From Caldilineaceae bacterium (GTDB lineage Bacteria; Chloroflexota; Anaerolineae; Caldilineales; Caldilineaceae): a DNA stretch of 61,562 nt. Where the stretch lies: NCBI GenBank assembly GCA_019637695.1, contig JAHBVG010000032.1:1-61562 (forward strand), read 5' to 3'. Both the position numbers and the translations under genes were made by a program. How positions within the stretch are numbered: position 1 is the stretch's first letter; the number at the start of each line of letters is the position of its first letter. Below, piece by piece: positions 20,971-30,138 of the stretch. The notes under the pieces are model-generated. The model saw only the letters and a list, made by a program, of their open reading frames with translations, ran no database searches and was not told the DNA's origin.

Positions 20971-21119
20971 AGACAAACGAACTTTTTGTGAAATTTGGAG
21001 CTTTGTTGTAGGGTAGTGAATCGGTTGCTTCAATAGAGCGGTCAGGCTCAGAAAAAAGGACTTGATCCAAAACAAAATGACTTTTTTGCCGTACAAACTT
21101 TTCTTTTCGATTTGCGCTA

Positions 21120-21128
21120 TGCTATAAT
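21120..21128 (+). promoter_or_regulatory. Extended -10 promoter of the second nuo operon
   Basis: The plus strand carries TGCTATAAT, an extended -10 element with a perfect TATAAT (21123-21128), 70 bp before the nuoA start. No good -35 box lies at the normal distance, which fits an extended -10 or an activator-dependent promoter. The region upstream is A+T-rich. Confidence 0.65.
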
Positions 21129-21198
21129 GCCGACGCTTTGTACTTTTCCACACAATCCATCTGTTTATTTCTATAATCTTTGCAGAAGGAGCGATTGA

Positions 21199-21555
21199 AT
21201 GCTCTCTCAATACGCATTTATTTTGATCTTGAGTGCGTTGGCGTTGATTGTTCCGATTGCCGCCATCACGATTGGTCACTTCTTAGGTCCGCGCCGCCCT
21301 GATCCCATTAAAACAGCTGTCTATGAAAGTGGTGTAGAGACCATTGGCGATACCTGGGTGCAGTTTCGCGCGCAGTACTATTTGATCGGCCTGGTCTTTG
21401 TCGTCTTCGATGTGGAGGCAATCTTCCTCTTCCCGATTGCCGTCGCCTATGGCGCTTTGGATCTTTTTGGCGTCGTCGCTACTATTCTCTTTATCCTATT
21501 GCTGGTCATAGGCTTGCTTTACGACTGGCGTAAAGGCGCATTGGAGTGGCAGTAA
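21199..21555 (+). CDS. nuoA: NADH-quinone oxidoreductase subunit A (second, membrane-only set)
   Basis: This 118-residue NuoA paralogue has three transmembrane helices and the signature YESGVETIGDTWVQF followed by FDVEAIFLFPIA. An AGAAGGAG site precedes the ATG. It opens the second nuo cluster, transcribed away from the first one. The loop differs clearly from the first copy (GVETIGDTWVQ versus GIIPFGDTRRR), so the two sets are old paralogues and not a recent duplication. Confidence 0.94.
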   Translation: MLSQYAFILILSALALIVPIAAITIGHFLGPRRPDPIKTAVYESGVETIGDTWVQFRAQYYLIGLVFVVFDVEAIFLFPIAVAYGALDLFGVVATILFILLLVIGLLYDWRKGALEWQ

Positions 21556-21617
21556 CGGCCATGAATGGCGCGGCCTGAATCGATTGATTTATCCCTGAAT
21601 TGGGTGGAGGTTGTTTC

Positions 21618-22832
21618 ATGCGAGTACATTGGAGTGAAGCATTTATCGGCTGGCTGGTTGGCCTCGGCGTGCCTGAATTGCTGGCGATTATTTTGGCATA
21701 CGGGATCGGCGGGTTTATCCTTGTCTTTGTGGCGCTGAATTCAGCCCTGCTCCTGATTTGGATTACACGCAAGGTGGTCAGCCGCATTCAGGATCGGATT
21801 GGTCCTAATCGTGTAGGTCCTTACGGGCTGCTACAAACGGCCGCGGATGCTGTAAAGCTGATGTCCAAAGAAGATATCACCCCAGCTGAAGCAGATCGAG
21901 TAGCCTACAATCTTTCCCCCATCTTCGCCGTCTTTGGCATGTTGATGTTGTGGGCTGTACTCCCCTTTGCTCCAGGCTTCGTCGGCGCCGATCTGAATGT
22001 AGGTGTACTCTACATTGTGGCGCTCGGATCCATCGCCGTGATGGCAGCGTTAATGGCCGGCTGGGGCAGCAACAACAAGTACGCGCTATTGGCAGGCTTT
22101 CGCGTTGTGGCGCAATTGCTCAGCTATGAGATCCCGATGGTACTGGCCTTGTTGAGCGTTGTATTCTTGACCGGGACCATGCGCCTGGGTGGGATCACTG
22201 AGTTCCAATCATTGTATATCTTTGGCTTTAATGTGGGATTGGGCTGGTTGGGCTTTTTGATGCCCGGTGTATTGCTTGTCTTCTTTATAAGTACATTGGC
22301 GGAAGCGGAACTGACGCCTTTTGATCTGCTGGAAGCGGAGTCAGAGTTGATCGCCGGTTTCCATATTGAGTACTCGGGCATGAAGTTTGCCATGTTCTTC
22401 CTGGCTCAGTTCGTCATTGCCTGGATTTGGGCGGCAGTGGTGGCGGTCCTCTTCTTGGGAGGCTGGCAAGGGCCTTTTGTGGATCAACTGCCGATCCTGG
22501 GCCTTTTCTACTTCCTGGGGAAAGCCTATCTGGTCTACGTTTTACAGCAGTGGGTGCGCGGCACCTTCCCGCGTGTGCGCATTGATCAGATGATGGCCTT
22601 TGCCTGGAAGGTGTTGGTGCCGTTGATGGTAGGCTTGATCGTCGTGCAGGCGATTGTGCAAAAGCTCCCCGTTCCTCTCTACGTTCAGTATGGGTTGATC
22701 TTCCTGACTAACATTGGCTTGATTGCCGTGGTCGCGAATACCCTCTCAGGATATTTCCGAAGGGAAACCATTCGCACCAAGCGATCCTTTGAACCAACGT
22801 CACTTATCGGCACGATGCAAACGGCTGAATAA
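21618..22832 (+). CDS. nuoH: NADH-quinone oxidoreductase subunit H (second, membrane-only set)
   Basis: The 404-residue NuoH paralogue keeps the diagnostic [14 protein letters not shown] and the acidic loop [21 protein letters not shown], so the residues that shape the quinone chamber are still there. It is about 80 residues longer than the first copy, with extra sequence at both ends. The start was set at MRVHWSEAF behind GGAGG; the frame six codons longer begins inside that site. It follows nuoA directly, where a complete complex I operon would have nuoB, C and D. Confidence 0.94.
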   Translation: MRVHWSEAFIGWLVGLGVPELLAIILAYGIGGFILVFVALNSALLLIWITRKVVSRIQDRIGPNRVGPYGLLQTAADAVKLMSKEDITPAEADRVAYNLSPIFAVFGMLMLWAVLPFAPGFVGADLNVGVLYIVALGSIAVMAALMAGWGSNNKYALLAGFRVVAQLLSYEIPMVLALLSVVFLTGTMRLGGITEFQSLYIFGFNVGLGWLGFLMPGVLLVFFISTLAEAELTPFDLLEAESELIAGFHIEYSGMKFAMFFLAQFVIAWIWAAVVAVLFLGGWQGPFVDQLPILGLFYFLGKAYLVYVLQQWVRGTFPRVRIDQMMAFAWKVLVPLMVGLIVVQAIVQKLPVPLYVQYGLIFLTNIGLIAVVANTLSGYFRRETIRTKRSFEPTSLIGTMQTAE

Positions 22833-22835
22833 GAA

Positions 22836-22900
22836 GGGACTGGGGATTAGGATAGAGTCGATCCCAGTCCCCAGTCACGAATTCCCAATCACCAATCTCT
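22836..22900 (+). repeat. Inverted 7-bp-period array between nuoH and nuoJ (second set)
   Basis: A short G-rich arm (GGGACTGGGGATTAGG) follows the nuoH stop. A longer C-rich arm of CCCAGTC and ATCACCA-type units precedes the nuoJ ribosome binding site. The arms are partly complementary. Confidence 0.75.
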
Positions 22901-22919
22901 AACAAGGATTGAAGTTATT

Positions 22920-23441
22920 ATGCCAGAACTACCTTTTCCAATTCCGACAGTCAGCCAGGTGATCTTTGTGGGGATAGCCCTCTTCACCGTTGTCTGTGGC
23001 TTTCTTGTCGTGGTCAGCCCGAATCTCTTCCACAATGCGCTTGCCCTGGTAGGGACACTCTTTGGTGTGGCGGGGCTCTATGTGTTGCTAGAAGCCGAGT
23101 TTATCGCCGTAAGCCAGGTACTCGTCTATGTGGGCGCGATTGCCACGTTGATCACCTTCGCCATTATGCTTACACAGGGCATGATGTTTGGTAAAACTTC
23201 GACCAACAACCGTCAGTGGGGCAAAGCAGCGCTCTTTGCTCTCCTCTTCTTTTCGGCGTTGCTCGGCTTCTTGCAGAGCGTACCCTGGCCGACGGTGGCT
23301 GCACCGGTGATCGCTGATGAAAGTATGATTGCCCTGTTGGGGATCGAATTTGTGACAACGTATGTGGTGGCCTTTGAAGTGCTGGGGCTGCTTTTGTTGG
23401 TAGCGCTCGTCGGCGCTGTGATGCTGGCACGGGATCGCTAA
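22920..23441 (+). CDS. nuoJ: NADH-quinone oxidoreductase subunit J (second, membrane-only set)
   Basis: The 173-residue NuoJ paralogue has five predicted helices and the signature [20 protein letters not shown]. It lacks the charged C-terminal tail of the first copy. Upstream lies a repeat-filled gap; downstream nuoK starts after 22 bp with its own GAGGA site. No nuoI precedes it, unlike the standard H-I-J order. Confidence 0.93.
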   Translation: MPELPFPIPTVSQVIFVGIALFTVVCGFLVVVSPNLFHNALALVGTLFGVAGLYVLLEAEFIAVSQVLVYVGAIATLITFAIMLTQGMMFGKTSTNNRQWGKAALFALLFFSALLGFLQSVPWPTVAAPVIADESMIALLGIEFVTTYVVAFEVLGLLLLVALVGAVMLARDR

Positions 23442-23463
23442 TTCAAAACAGAGGAGGATAATT

Positions 23464-23775
23464 GTGGTTCCGCTGAACTGGTATCTGATTGTCGCCGCTT
23501 TTCTTTTTTCGTGTGGACTTTATGGAGCGCTGGCGCGCCGTAATGCCATCGCTGTCTTAATGAGCGTAGAGTTGATGCTCAACGCCGCCAATATTAATCT
23601 GGTGGCCTTCTGGCGCTTTAGCGATACCCTCGCCGATCTATCGGGGCAGGTCTTCGCCGTCTTCATCATTGCGTTGGCGGCTGCCGAAGCTGCAGTGGGG
23701 CTTGCATTGATCATTGCCGTCTATCGGGCGCGCAAGACAGTCAATGTGGAAGAGTTGGACGTACTGGCCGGATAG
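23464..23775 (+). CDS. nuoK: NADH-quinone oxidoreductase subunit K (second, membrane-only set)
   Basis: This 103-residue protein of three helices starts with GTG behind AGAGGAGG. Conserved acidic residues are present in MSVELMLNAANINLVAF and ALAAAEAAVGLALI. It is a normal-length NuoK and follows nuoJ closely. After it the operon contains a TPR protein instead of nuoL. Confidence 0.94.
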   Translation: MVPLNWYLIVAAFLFSCGLYGALARRNAIAVLMSVELMLNAANINLVAFWRFSDTLADLSGQVFAVFIIALAAAEAAVGLALIIAVYRARKTVNVEELDVLAG

Positions 23776-23793
23776 TGGCAGGTGTGACACTCC

Positions 23794-24162
23794 ATGCCAA
23801 AAGAGTTGTTGACGGGTCCACTGGAAGAGCAATGCGAATTCCTCTACCAGCTTGCCCAAGAGAAAATGCAGGCAGGCAACTACACGGGCGCTATCCATGC
23901 GTTGCAGGAGATCGTCCAGCATGCGCCCGATTATGCCGACGCCGCTGAGTTGCTGGCTCTGGCCAAAGAGCGCAAAACCCAGCAGCGCAACCTGCTCATC
24001 TTTTCGTTACTCGGCGCAGCGATTTTCGTCGGTTTTGGTACATTCACAGGCGTCTCGAACGATCTGTTCCTGTTGCTCCTGGCCTTGGTGGGCCTGGTGG
24101 TTGGATACGGCATCGCTTCCGTGATCAGTGGCTGGAGATTGAAGGCGCGGGACAATCGATAA
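23794..24162 (+). CDS. TPR-like small membrane protein within the second nuo cluster
   Basis: This 122-residue protein has an N-terminal pair of helices like a tetratricopeptide repeat (QLAQEKMQAGNYTGAIHALQ, then HAPDYADAAELLALAKE). Two transmembrane helices follow (about 69-87 and 92-113) and the tail is basic. I do not recognise it as a complex I subunit. It starts 18 bp after nuoK and is followed by nuoL, so it should be made with the membrane-arm proteins. Its place and membrane anchoring suggest an accessory or assembly protein of the second complex; this is inference. Confidence 0.7.
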   Translation: MPKELLTGPLEEQCEFLYQLAQEKMQAGNYTGAIHALQEIVQHAPDYADAAELLALAKERKTQQRNLLIFSLLGAAIFVGFGTFTGVSNDLFLLLLALVGLVVGYGIASVISGWRLKARDNR

Positions 24163-24190
24163 TGACACTCAATTCGATAGTTCAGCCACA

Positions 24191-24220
24191 GATCACCAAT
24201 CCCTAATCACGAATCACTAA
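24191..24220 (+). repeat. Half-array of 7-bp units before the second nuoL
   Basis: Only a C-rich arm is present (ATCACCA, ATCCCTA, ATCACGA, ATCACTA units). It ends shortly before the ribosome binding site region of nuoL. No facing G-rich arm follows the stop of the preceding TPR gene. Confidence 0.75.
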
Positions 24221-24237
24221 CGTAGTGAGGTTGATTC

Positions 24238-26505
24238 ATGGAAGGTATGTTCAATTTAGCGTGGGTGATTCCCATTCCCCCGTTCCTGGCATTTCTGGCG
24301 ATTGTGCTTTTTCTAAATACGAATAAGCGCGCCAGTTCATTGATCGCCATTGGGGCGACAGCGATTAGCTTTGTCCTGGGCTGGGGAATTGCGTTCACCA
24401 GTTTCTTTATCGATCACTTTGGCGAACACCCAATCGACAACGCACTCTACACCATCCCCACTGGAACGGTGGACCTTGTCATCGGCTATGCGGTAGATCC
24501 GTCCAATGCGCTGATGCTGATTATGGTGCCCTTTTTGCTGCTGATGATCTTCATCTACTCCAGCGGCTATATGACCTTTCCAGGGCATCTGCGGCGCGAA
24601 AACTATGAGCTGGCCTATGCGCAGCACAAGGATCCGCGTTACAGCCGCTTCTTCGCCTATATCAGCCTCTTTGCCACTGGTATGCTGGGGCTGGTGATCT
24701 CGAACAGCCTGCTCATGTTCTTCGTCTTTTGGGAGATCATGGGGTTGTGTAGCTACCTGCTCATCGGTTTCTGGTTTGAGAAGGAATCGGCTAAGCGGGC
24801 GGCGTTTAAGGCGTTTATCACCACGCGTGTGGGCGACGCCATCATGCTGATCGGCATGTTGCTGCTCTACATCAAGAGCGAGCCGAGTACCCTGCGTTTT
24901 AGCGAACTCTTTACTGCCTCAAACCTGGAACATCTGGCCGCCAGCACAGTGGATCTACCGATCTTCGGCGTTGTGCCCTGGATTTCGTTGATCGCCGTGT
25001 TGATCTTCTTCGGCACTGTGGGCAAGAGTGCGCAATTCCCGCTACACGTCTGGTTGCCCGACGCAATGGAAGGCCCGACTCCGGTCAGCGCCCTTATCCA
25101 TGCGGCGACGATGGTCTCGGCGGGCGTCTACCTGCTTGTCCGTATGTTCCCCATTTACGAATATGCGGGGCAGGTCTCGGCAGCGTCCTTGGGATTTGTG
25201 GCCTTCATCGGCGCCTTTACAGCTATCTTTGCCGCCACCATTGCCATCGCCCAATGGGATATCAAACGGGTGCTGGCCTATTCCACCATCAGCCAGTTAG
25301 GATTCATGGTGGCGGCGATTGGCATGGGCGCGTATGTGGCTGCCCTCTTCCATCTGCTTACCCACGCCTTCTTCAAGGCGCTGCTCTTCTTGGGTTCGGG
25401 CAGTGTGATCCACGGGGTGGAGCATGGCTTCCACCACGCCCATGAGTTGCACGCCCATGATCCACATCGTGGACCGGTTCTGCCCCATCAAAAAGTGCCG
25501 GAAGAACAGAGCGCCGAGCCATCGCCGCGGGTTGTCTCTCGCCCCGATGGTCTGCTCGATCTGGAAGATCCGCAGGATATGCGCAACATGGGCGGTCTGC
25601 TCAACCGGATGCCCCGCACCGCGCTGACCTTCATTATTGGCGGCCTTTCGCTGGCTGGCTTCCCCCTGTTGACGGCTGGCTTCTGGTCCAAGGATGAGAT
25701 CCTCGCTGTCGCCTGGGATGGCAACCACATCTGGATTTTCGCCACGCTGGCGTTGGCGGCATTCCTCACTGCCTTCTACACCATGCGCCAGATTGGCCTC
25801 ACCTTCCTCGGCGAGCCTCGCTCGGATGGCGCTGTCCATGCGCCGGAAAGTGTGCCGAGCATGACAGTGCCGCTGATGATTATCAGCATCTTTGCGATTG
25901 GCGCGGGTTGGTTCGGCATCCCCGAACACTTCCCGCTGATTGGCGGCATTGTGCCCAACTGGATCGAACACTTCCTCGAACCCTATATGGTTCACATGCA
26001 CATCTATCCTTACCACCCTTCATTTAGTTGGGTGCCGCTGATCGCCTCGCTGGTGGTGGCGTTGGGTGGTCTGGCATTGGGGTATGTTGTCTATGGTAAA
26101 GGATTACGCCCAGGCCAGATCGATCCGCTGGCGAAGCTCTTCGGCCCGATCTGGACAATGTGGCACAACAAGTATTGGGTGGATGAATTCTATCGCGATA
26201 CGGTGGTCGCCTTCACCCTGCTTTTCTCCAAGTTCCTGGCCCTCTTTGACCGAGAATGGGTCATCGATTGGATAGTTAACTATATTGGTCGCGTCGCCAT
26301 TCTCCTTTCGGTGGTGATGGCCGCGTTTGACCGTTTCGTAGTGGATGGGTTCGTCAACGGCGTAGGCTGGCTTTCGGATCAGGCTGGTAACGTCACCCGT
26401 CTGCTCCAAGATGGACGGGTGCAGACCTACCTGCTTTTTGGACTATTAACGGCTGCCGTCTGGATTTTCCTGAACGTGTTGCCGGTGATTCTGACGTTGG
26501 TGTAA
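24238..26505 (+). CDS. nuoL: NADH-quinone oxidoreductase subunit L with His-rich loop (second set)
   Basis: The 755-residue antiporter-like subunit is about 120 residues longer than the first NuoL. The channel residues are intact ([19 protein letters not shown] and [16 protein letters not shown]). Much of the extra length is an insertion after GSGSVIHG, around residues 392-445, that begins with nine histidines in 27 residues ([19 protein letters not shown] onward) and continues acidic to [11 protein letters not shown], where homology resumes. The insertion sits in a loop, so it could bind metal or protons; this is untested. The C-terminus ends in a transmembrane helix as expected. Confidence 0.94.
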   Translation: MEGMFNLAWVIPIPPFLAFLAIVLFLNTNKRASSLIAIGATAISFVLGWGIAFTSFFIDHFGEHPIDNALYTIPTGTVDLVIGYAVDPSNALMLIMVPFLLLMIFIYSSGYMTFPGHLRRENYELAYAQHKDPRYSRFFAYISLFATGMLGLVISNSLLMFFVFWEIMGLCSYLLIGFWFEKESAKRAAFKAFITTRVGDAIMLIGMLLLYIKSEPSTLRFSELFTASNLEHLAASTVDLPIFGVVPWISLIAVLIFFGTVGKSAQFPLHVWLPDAMEGPTPVSALIHAATMVSAGVYLLVRMFPIYEYAGQVSAASLGFVAFIGAFTAIFAATIAIAQWDIKRVLAYSTISQLGFMVAAIGMGAYVAALFHLLTHAFFKALLFLGSGSVIHGVEHGFHHAHELHAHDPHRGPVLPHQKVPEEQSAEPSPRVVSRPDGLLDLEDPQDMRNMGGLLNRMPRTALTFIIGGLSLAGFPLLTAGFWSKDEILAVAWDGNHIWIFATLALAAFLTAFYTMRQIGLTFLGEPRSDGAVHAPESVPSMTVPLMIISIFAIGAGWFGIPEHFPLIGGIVPNWIEHFLEPYMVHMHIYPYHPSFSWVPLIASLVVALGGLALGYVVYGKGLRPGQIDPLAKLFGPIWTMWHNKYWVDEFYRDTVVAFTLLFSKFLALFDREWVIDWIVNYIGRVAILLSVVMAAFDRFVVDGFVNGVGWLSDQAGNVTRLLQDGRVQTYLLFGLLTAAVWIFLNVLPVILTLV

Positions 26506-26507
26506 TT

Positions 26508-26583
26508 CACTGGGGACTGGGGACTGGTGACTGGTGACAGGGATTTTCTCTCCCAATCACCAATCACTAATCACTAATCACTA
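26508..26583 (+). repeat. Inverted 7-bp-period array between nuoL and nuoM (second set)
   Basis: The G-rich arm (26508-26543, units GGGGACT and GGTGACT) starts just after the nuoL stop. The C-rich arm (26551-26583, units ATCACCA and ATCACTA) ends at the nuoM ribosome binding site. Loop sequence is TTTTCTCT. Confidence 0.88.
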
Positions 26584-26601
26584 TTGCGAGGAGAAGAACT
26601 C

Positions 26602-28200
26602 ATGGAGTCGCTTAACGGTTGGATCCTGACCGTCATCCTGTTTTGGCCGCTGGTGTCAGCCTTGTTGGTGTTGGCCTTTGGCAGCAACGACAGGATCATC
26701 AAAACTGGCTCGACGGTAGCCAGCCTGCTGCCGTTGGGGTTGAGCATTTACCTGCTCTTCGCCTATGATTTCGGTCAGGGCGGTATGCAATTTGTCACCC
26801 TGGCCCCCTGGATCCCGCCGCTCAACGCCAGCTTCCACCTGGGCGTGGACGGGTTGAGCGTGCCGCTGATCTTCCTCACCACGCTGCTCTCGACGTTGAG
26901 CTTCTACTACAGCGCCGGTGTGATTCACAAGCGTGTGAAGGAATATTTCTTCCTCTTCCACCTGTTGCAGATGAGCATGTTGGGCGTCTTCGTGGCGCTG
27001 GATTATGTACTCTTCTACGTCTTCTGGGAAATCAGCCTGGTGCCGATGTACTTCCTCATTGGCATCTGGGGTGGCGTCAACCGCAACTACGCATCGATCA
27101 AGTTCTTCATCTACACGCTGGTCGGTTCAGTAGCCATGTTGCTGGCGATCCTGGGTATCTACTTTGCCACGGGGACCTTTAACATCCTCGAAGCGGCGGC
27201 GGCGCAACCCTTCGCCGACAACCTGACGCTGGCGAGCTTGGCCTTCTGGGGTCTCTTCCTGGGTTTTGCCTTCAAGGTTCCCAGCTTCCCCTTCCACACC
27301 TGGCTGCCTGACGCCCACACCGAAGCCCCCACCGCCGGCAGCGTGATCCTGGCAGGTGTGCTGCTCAAACTGGGCGCGTATGGTCTGCTGCGCATGATGC
27401 TGCCCACCTTCCCGATTGCGGCGGTCTACTGGGCGCCGTGGCTGGTGGCGTTGGGCGCAATCGCCATTGTCTACGGCGCGTTTGTCTGTGTGGCGCAGAC
27501 CGATCTCAAGCGGTTGATCGCCTATAGTTCGGTCAGCCATATGGGCTACGTCGTATTGGGGATCGGCGCTGCCGCCACAGTGATGACGCCGGAGGCGCTG
27601 GCGACCGTCGCCACGAATTATGGCGTCACCCCAGAGAATGTCCGCGACAGCGCGGCCATGGCGATCAACGGCGCTACGCTTCAGATGTTCAACCACGGCA
27701 TCATCACTGGGGCGCTCTTCTTCCTGGTGGGGATCATCTACGAACGGGCGCATACGCGTGAGCTTTCCGCGTTCGGTGGTCTGGCTGCCAAGACGCCATA
27801 CTTCTATGGCTTTATGATGGTCGCAGCTTTCGCCAGTTTGGGGCTGCCTGGTCTGGCTGGCTTCTGGGCTGAGTTCTTCACCTTCCGCGGCGCCTTTGCG
27901 CTTGTCCCCTATTGGGCGGCGTTTGGCACGATTGGCATTGTGATGACAGCGGTCTATATCCTCTACCGCATCATCCAAAATGTCTTCTTAGGCGATTACG
28001 ACCCGGCGCGACACACCCACTGGACGACAGTGGACGGCCATCACGCCGAGGGGCCGACCGATGTGGCGACCTTCGAGAAGGTGACGCTATGGCCGCTGGT
28101 GATCGGTATGTTTGTCATCGGCGTCTACCCGACGGTGCTGCTGCTCTACTTCAACACATCCGCGGTGGAACTGTTGAACTTTGTAACGGGTCTGCCGTAA
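26602..28200 (+). CDS. nuoM: NADH-quinone oxidoreductase subunit M (second, membrane-only set)
   Basis: The 532-residue NuoM paralogue retains the channel glutamate in FYVFWEISLVPMYFLIGIWG and the lysine in FKVPSFPFHTWLPDAH. The ATG giving MESLNGWIL was chosen because GAGGAG precedes it; the longer frame starts with a TTG inside the ribosome binding site. A loop of about 35 residues (TVMTPEALATVATNYGVTP onward) is absent from the first NuoM. It is followed after 69 bp by nuoN. Confidence 0.95.
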   Translation: MESLNGWILTVILFWPLVSALLVLAFGSNDRIIKTGSTVASLLPLGLSIYLLFAYDFGQGGMQFVTLAPWIPPLNASFHLGVDGLSVPLIFLTTLLSTLSFYYSAGVIHKRVKEYFFLFHLLQMSMLGVFVALDYVLFYVFWEISLVPMYFLIGIWGGVNRNYASIKFFIYTLVGSVAMLLAILGIYFATGTFNILEAAAAQPFADNLTLASLAFWGLFLGFAFKVPSFPFHTWLPDAHTEAPTAGSVILAGVLLKLGAYGLLRMMLPTFPIAAVYWAPWLVALGAIAIVYGAFVCVAQTDLKRLIAYSSVSHMGYVVLGIGAAATVMTPEALATVATNYGVTPENVRDSAAMAINGATLQMFNHGIITGALFFLVGIIYERAHTRELSAFGGLAAKTPYFYGFMMVAAFASLGLPGLAGFWAEFFTFRGAFALVPYWAAFGTIGIVMTAVYILYRIIQNVFLGDYDPARHTHWTTVDGHHAEGPTDVATFEKVTLWPLVIGMFVIGVYPTVLLLYFNTSAVELLNFVTGLP

Positions 28201-28221
28201 CAACGTGGTTGGTTCTCGGTG

Positions 28222-28257
28222 TTCTCAATCGACCACTGACGACTGTCCACTGAATTT
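28222..28257 (+). repeat. Short 7-bp-period segment between nuoM and nuoN (second set)
   Basis: The gap holds units ACCACTG, ACGACTG and TCCACTG with a 7-bp period, before the GGGGAGGG ribosome binding site of nuoN. It is a weak, single-arm member of the repeat family. Confidence 0.5.
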
Positions 28258-28269
28258 GGGGAGGGTAAC

Positions 28270-29802
28270 TTGTACGACATTGGATTACTTGCACCGGAAA
28301 TGATCTTGCTGGTGGGCGCGCTGCTCGTCTTCTGCCTGGATGTGGCGTTTACCCATGAGGGCAAATCAGGCGTTAGCTATATGGCGTTATCGGTGCTGAC
28401 GCTGGCCGCCGCGGCGCTGGCTGTCCTGCTGCAAATGGACATGCCGCCTCAGGTGGCGCTATCGATGATGGATGTAGACGCCTTTGCCCGCTTCATCAAA
28501 TTGACGATCTTCATCGGGATGCTCCTGATTGCAATTGCGGGCGGACGCTATATGCACACCCGCACCAAAAATCAGGGTGAATTCTGGACCTTCTTTTTGA
28601 TGGTGAGCCTGGCCATGAGTGTAGCGTCCAGCGCCAACAACCTGGTGCTGATCTACATCAGCATTGAGTTCCTCTCGATCACCAGCTATATGCTGGCGGG
28701 CTTTCTGCGCGAGGAACGACGCAGCAACGAAGCAGGGCTCAAATATTTCCTTTACGGGTCGATTGCCTCGGCGGTGATGCTCTACGGCATCAGCCTGCTC
28801 TACGGCGCTACCGGTTCGCTCTATCTGCGTGACATTGCCGTGTTCTTCAGCGAACGAATGACCGCAGGCGGTGAGATCACGGGCATGGGCTATATTGTGA
28901 TCCCGGCGACGATCCTGACGCTGGCGGGTCTTGGTTTCAAGGCCAGCCTGGCGCCCTTCTACCAATGGGCGCCGGACACCTACGACGGCGCGCCTACGCC
29001 GATTGCCACCTATCTCTCCACCGCATCCAAGGCGGCGGCTTTCGCCGTGCTGGTGCGCGTCTTCATCGTCGGGTTAGGACCGTTCCAGGTGAACTGGGTT
29101 CCCATTCTGGCCGCCTTTAGCATCATCACCATGACCATGGGCAACCTGGCTGCGTTGCGTCAAAACAATGTGAAGCGCATGTTGGCCTATAGCTCGGTGG
29201 CGCAGGCTGGCTATGTGCTGATGGGCCTGGTGGCTGTCGCCGCTGGTTCCCAAAGCGGGATGAACGGCATTAACGGCGTCTTGATCTATCTCTTCGCCTA
29301 TCTCTTCACCAATGTGGGCGCTTTCCTTGTGGTGATGGCCGTTGAAGAGACGACAGGCAGCACCGACATGCACGCCTTCAACGGGTTGATCCGGCGTGCG
29401 CCCTGGCTGGCGTCCATGTTCGTTGTCTTTTTGCTCAGCCTCACCGGCATCCCGCTGACAGGGGGATTCCTGGGCAAGTTCTACGTCTTCGGCGCAGCCA
29501 TTCAGCACCAATACTTCTGGTTGGCCGCTGTGGGCATGATCAACGCCGCCATCGCCGCCTTCTACTATCTGAACATCGTGCGCGCTATGTTCTTCACCGA
29601 TGGCGACGTTGCCGCCGGTGATGGAGGCGTGGATGGATCGGGCGTTGCTGTCACTGGTACAGCCGTCCTTGATGTGCCTGTAGGGACGCAGATCAGCCTC
29701 TTGATCTGCACCCTCGCTACCCTCTGGATCGGCATCTACCCGATTACGGTTATCAACTGGGTGAACGATGCGTCGATCCAATTGCTGACGCCGCCGTTCT
29801 AA
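28270..29802 (+). CDS. nuoN: NADH-quinone oxidoreductase subunit N (second, membrane-only set)
   Basis: The 510-residue NuoN paralogue starts with TTG behind a strong GGGGAGGG site. The channel glutamate (LIYISIEFLSITSYMLAGF) and lysine (FKASLAPFYQWAPDTY) are present. It ends the second cluster; a half-array and a hairpin terminator follow. All four channel-forming subunits of this cluster therefore keep their key residues, which argues for a working pump. Confidence 0.95.
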   Translation: MYDIGLLAPEMILLVGALLVFCLDVAFTHEGKSGVSYMALSVLTLAAAALAVLLQMDMPPQVALSMMDVDAFARFIKLTIFIGMLLIAIAGGRYMHTRTKNQGEFWTFFLMVSLAMSVASSANNLVLIYISIEFLSITSYMLAGFLREERRSNEAGLKYFLYGSIASAVMLYGISLLYGATGSLYLRDIAVFFSERMTAGGEITGMGYIVIPATILTLAGLGFKASLAPFYQWAPDTYDGAPTPIATYLSTASKAAAFAVLVRVFIVGLGPFQVNWVPILAAFSIITMTMGNLAALRQNNVKRMLAYSSVAQAGYVLMGLVAVAAGSQSGMNGINGVLIYLFAYLFTNVGAFLVVMAVEETTGSTDMHAFNGLIRRAPWLASMFVVFLLSLTGIPLTGGFLGKFYVFGAAIQHQYFWLAAVGMINAAIAAFYYLNIVRAMFFTDGDVAAGDGGVDGSGVAVTGTAVLDVPVGTQISLLICTLATLWIGIYPITVINWVNDASIQLLTPPF

Positions 29803-29811
29803 TAGAGAAAA

Positions 29812-29845
29812 AGGTGATCAGGGATTTGTGACTGGGGATTGGGCA
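29812..29845 (+). repeat. Half-array of 7-bp units after the second nuoN
   Basis: Only a G-rich arm is present (GGTGATC, AGGGATT, TGTGACT, GGGGATT units) directly after the stop of the last gene of the operon. No facing arm follows. Confidence 0.7.
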
Positions 29846-29892
29846 GAGAATAAAGCGCCGGACTTTATATCCCTTGTGAATACGTTTGCTGA

Positions 29893-29923
29893 GACCGCAG
29901 GGCCAGTCCCTGCGGTCTTTTTT
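29893..29923 (+). terminator. Hairpin terminator of the second nuo operon
   Basis: A perfect 10-bp stem (GACCGCAGGG at 29893-29902 and CCCTGCGGTC at 29908-29917) with a 5-nt loop is followed by six T. The T run merges into a 15-bp sequence that recurs at 30066-30080. Confidence 0.9.
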
Positions 29924-29933
29924 GTCGAAAATT

Positions 29934-30065
29934 TGTATTGGTCAGGAAGATGATGAAACGTAAGTGCGGTTTGTAACCGCACGTCTACAGGTGAACGTGC
30001 GGTTGCGGGCCGACCGCAGCGGTCGGCCCGCACCTACAGATTCTACCATGTCGTTGACCAATACA
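29934..30065. mobile_element. 132-bp MITE-like element with 11-bp terminal inverted repeats
   Basis: The segment begins with TGTATTGGTCA (29934-29944) and ends with its exact complement TGACCAATACA (30055-30065). It is flanked on both sides by the same 15 bases, TTTTTGTCGAAAATT (29919-29933 and 30066-30080), as expected for a target duplication. Inside are two hairpins: GTGCGGTT/AACCGCAC (29964-29982) and a 13-1-13 palindrome GCGGGCCGACCGC-A-GCGGTCGGCCCGC (30005-30031). No protein is encoded. If the flanks are a true target duplication it is unusually long; a different origin of the direct repeat is possible. Confidence 0.7.
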
Positions 30066-30098
30066 TTTTTGTCGAAAATTCCTGCTTCAGCCCTTATC

Positions 30099-30127
30099 TT
30101 GGTGCTTTGGGTCACCTATCGTATAAT
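30099..30127 (+). promoter_or_regulatory. Sigma-70-type promoter of the BNR-repeat surface protein
   Basis: TTGGTG (30099-30104) is followed after 17 bp by a perfect TATAAT (30122-30127), 80 bp before the start of the surface-protein gene. The leader RNA would begin with the palindrome at 30139-30165. Confidence 0.7.
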
Positions 30128-30138
30128 CCCAGGAAGTA

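Noticed and set aside
20884..21279. A 131-codon minus-strand frame across the divergent nuo promoter region
   Set aside because: It overlaps the start of nuoA2 and both promoters, has no ribosome binding site, and shows no protein-like pattern.
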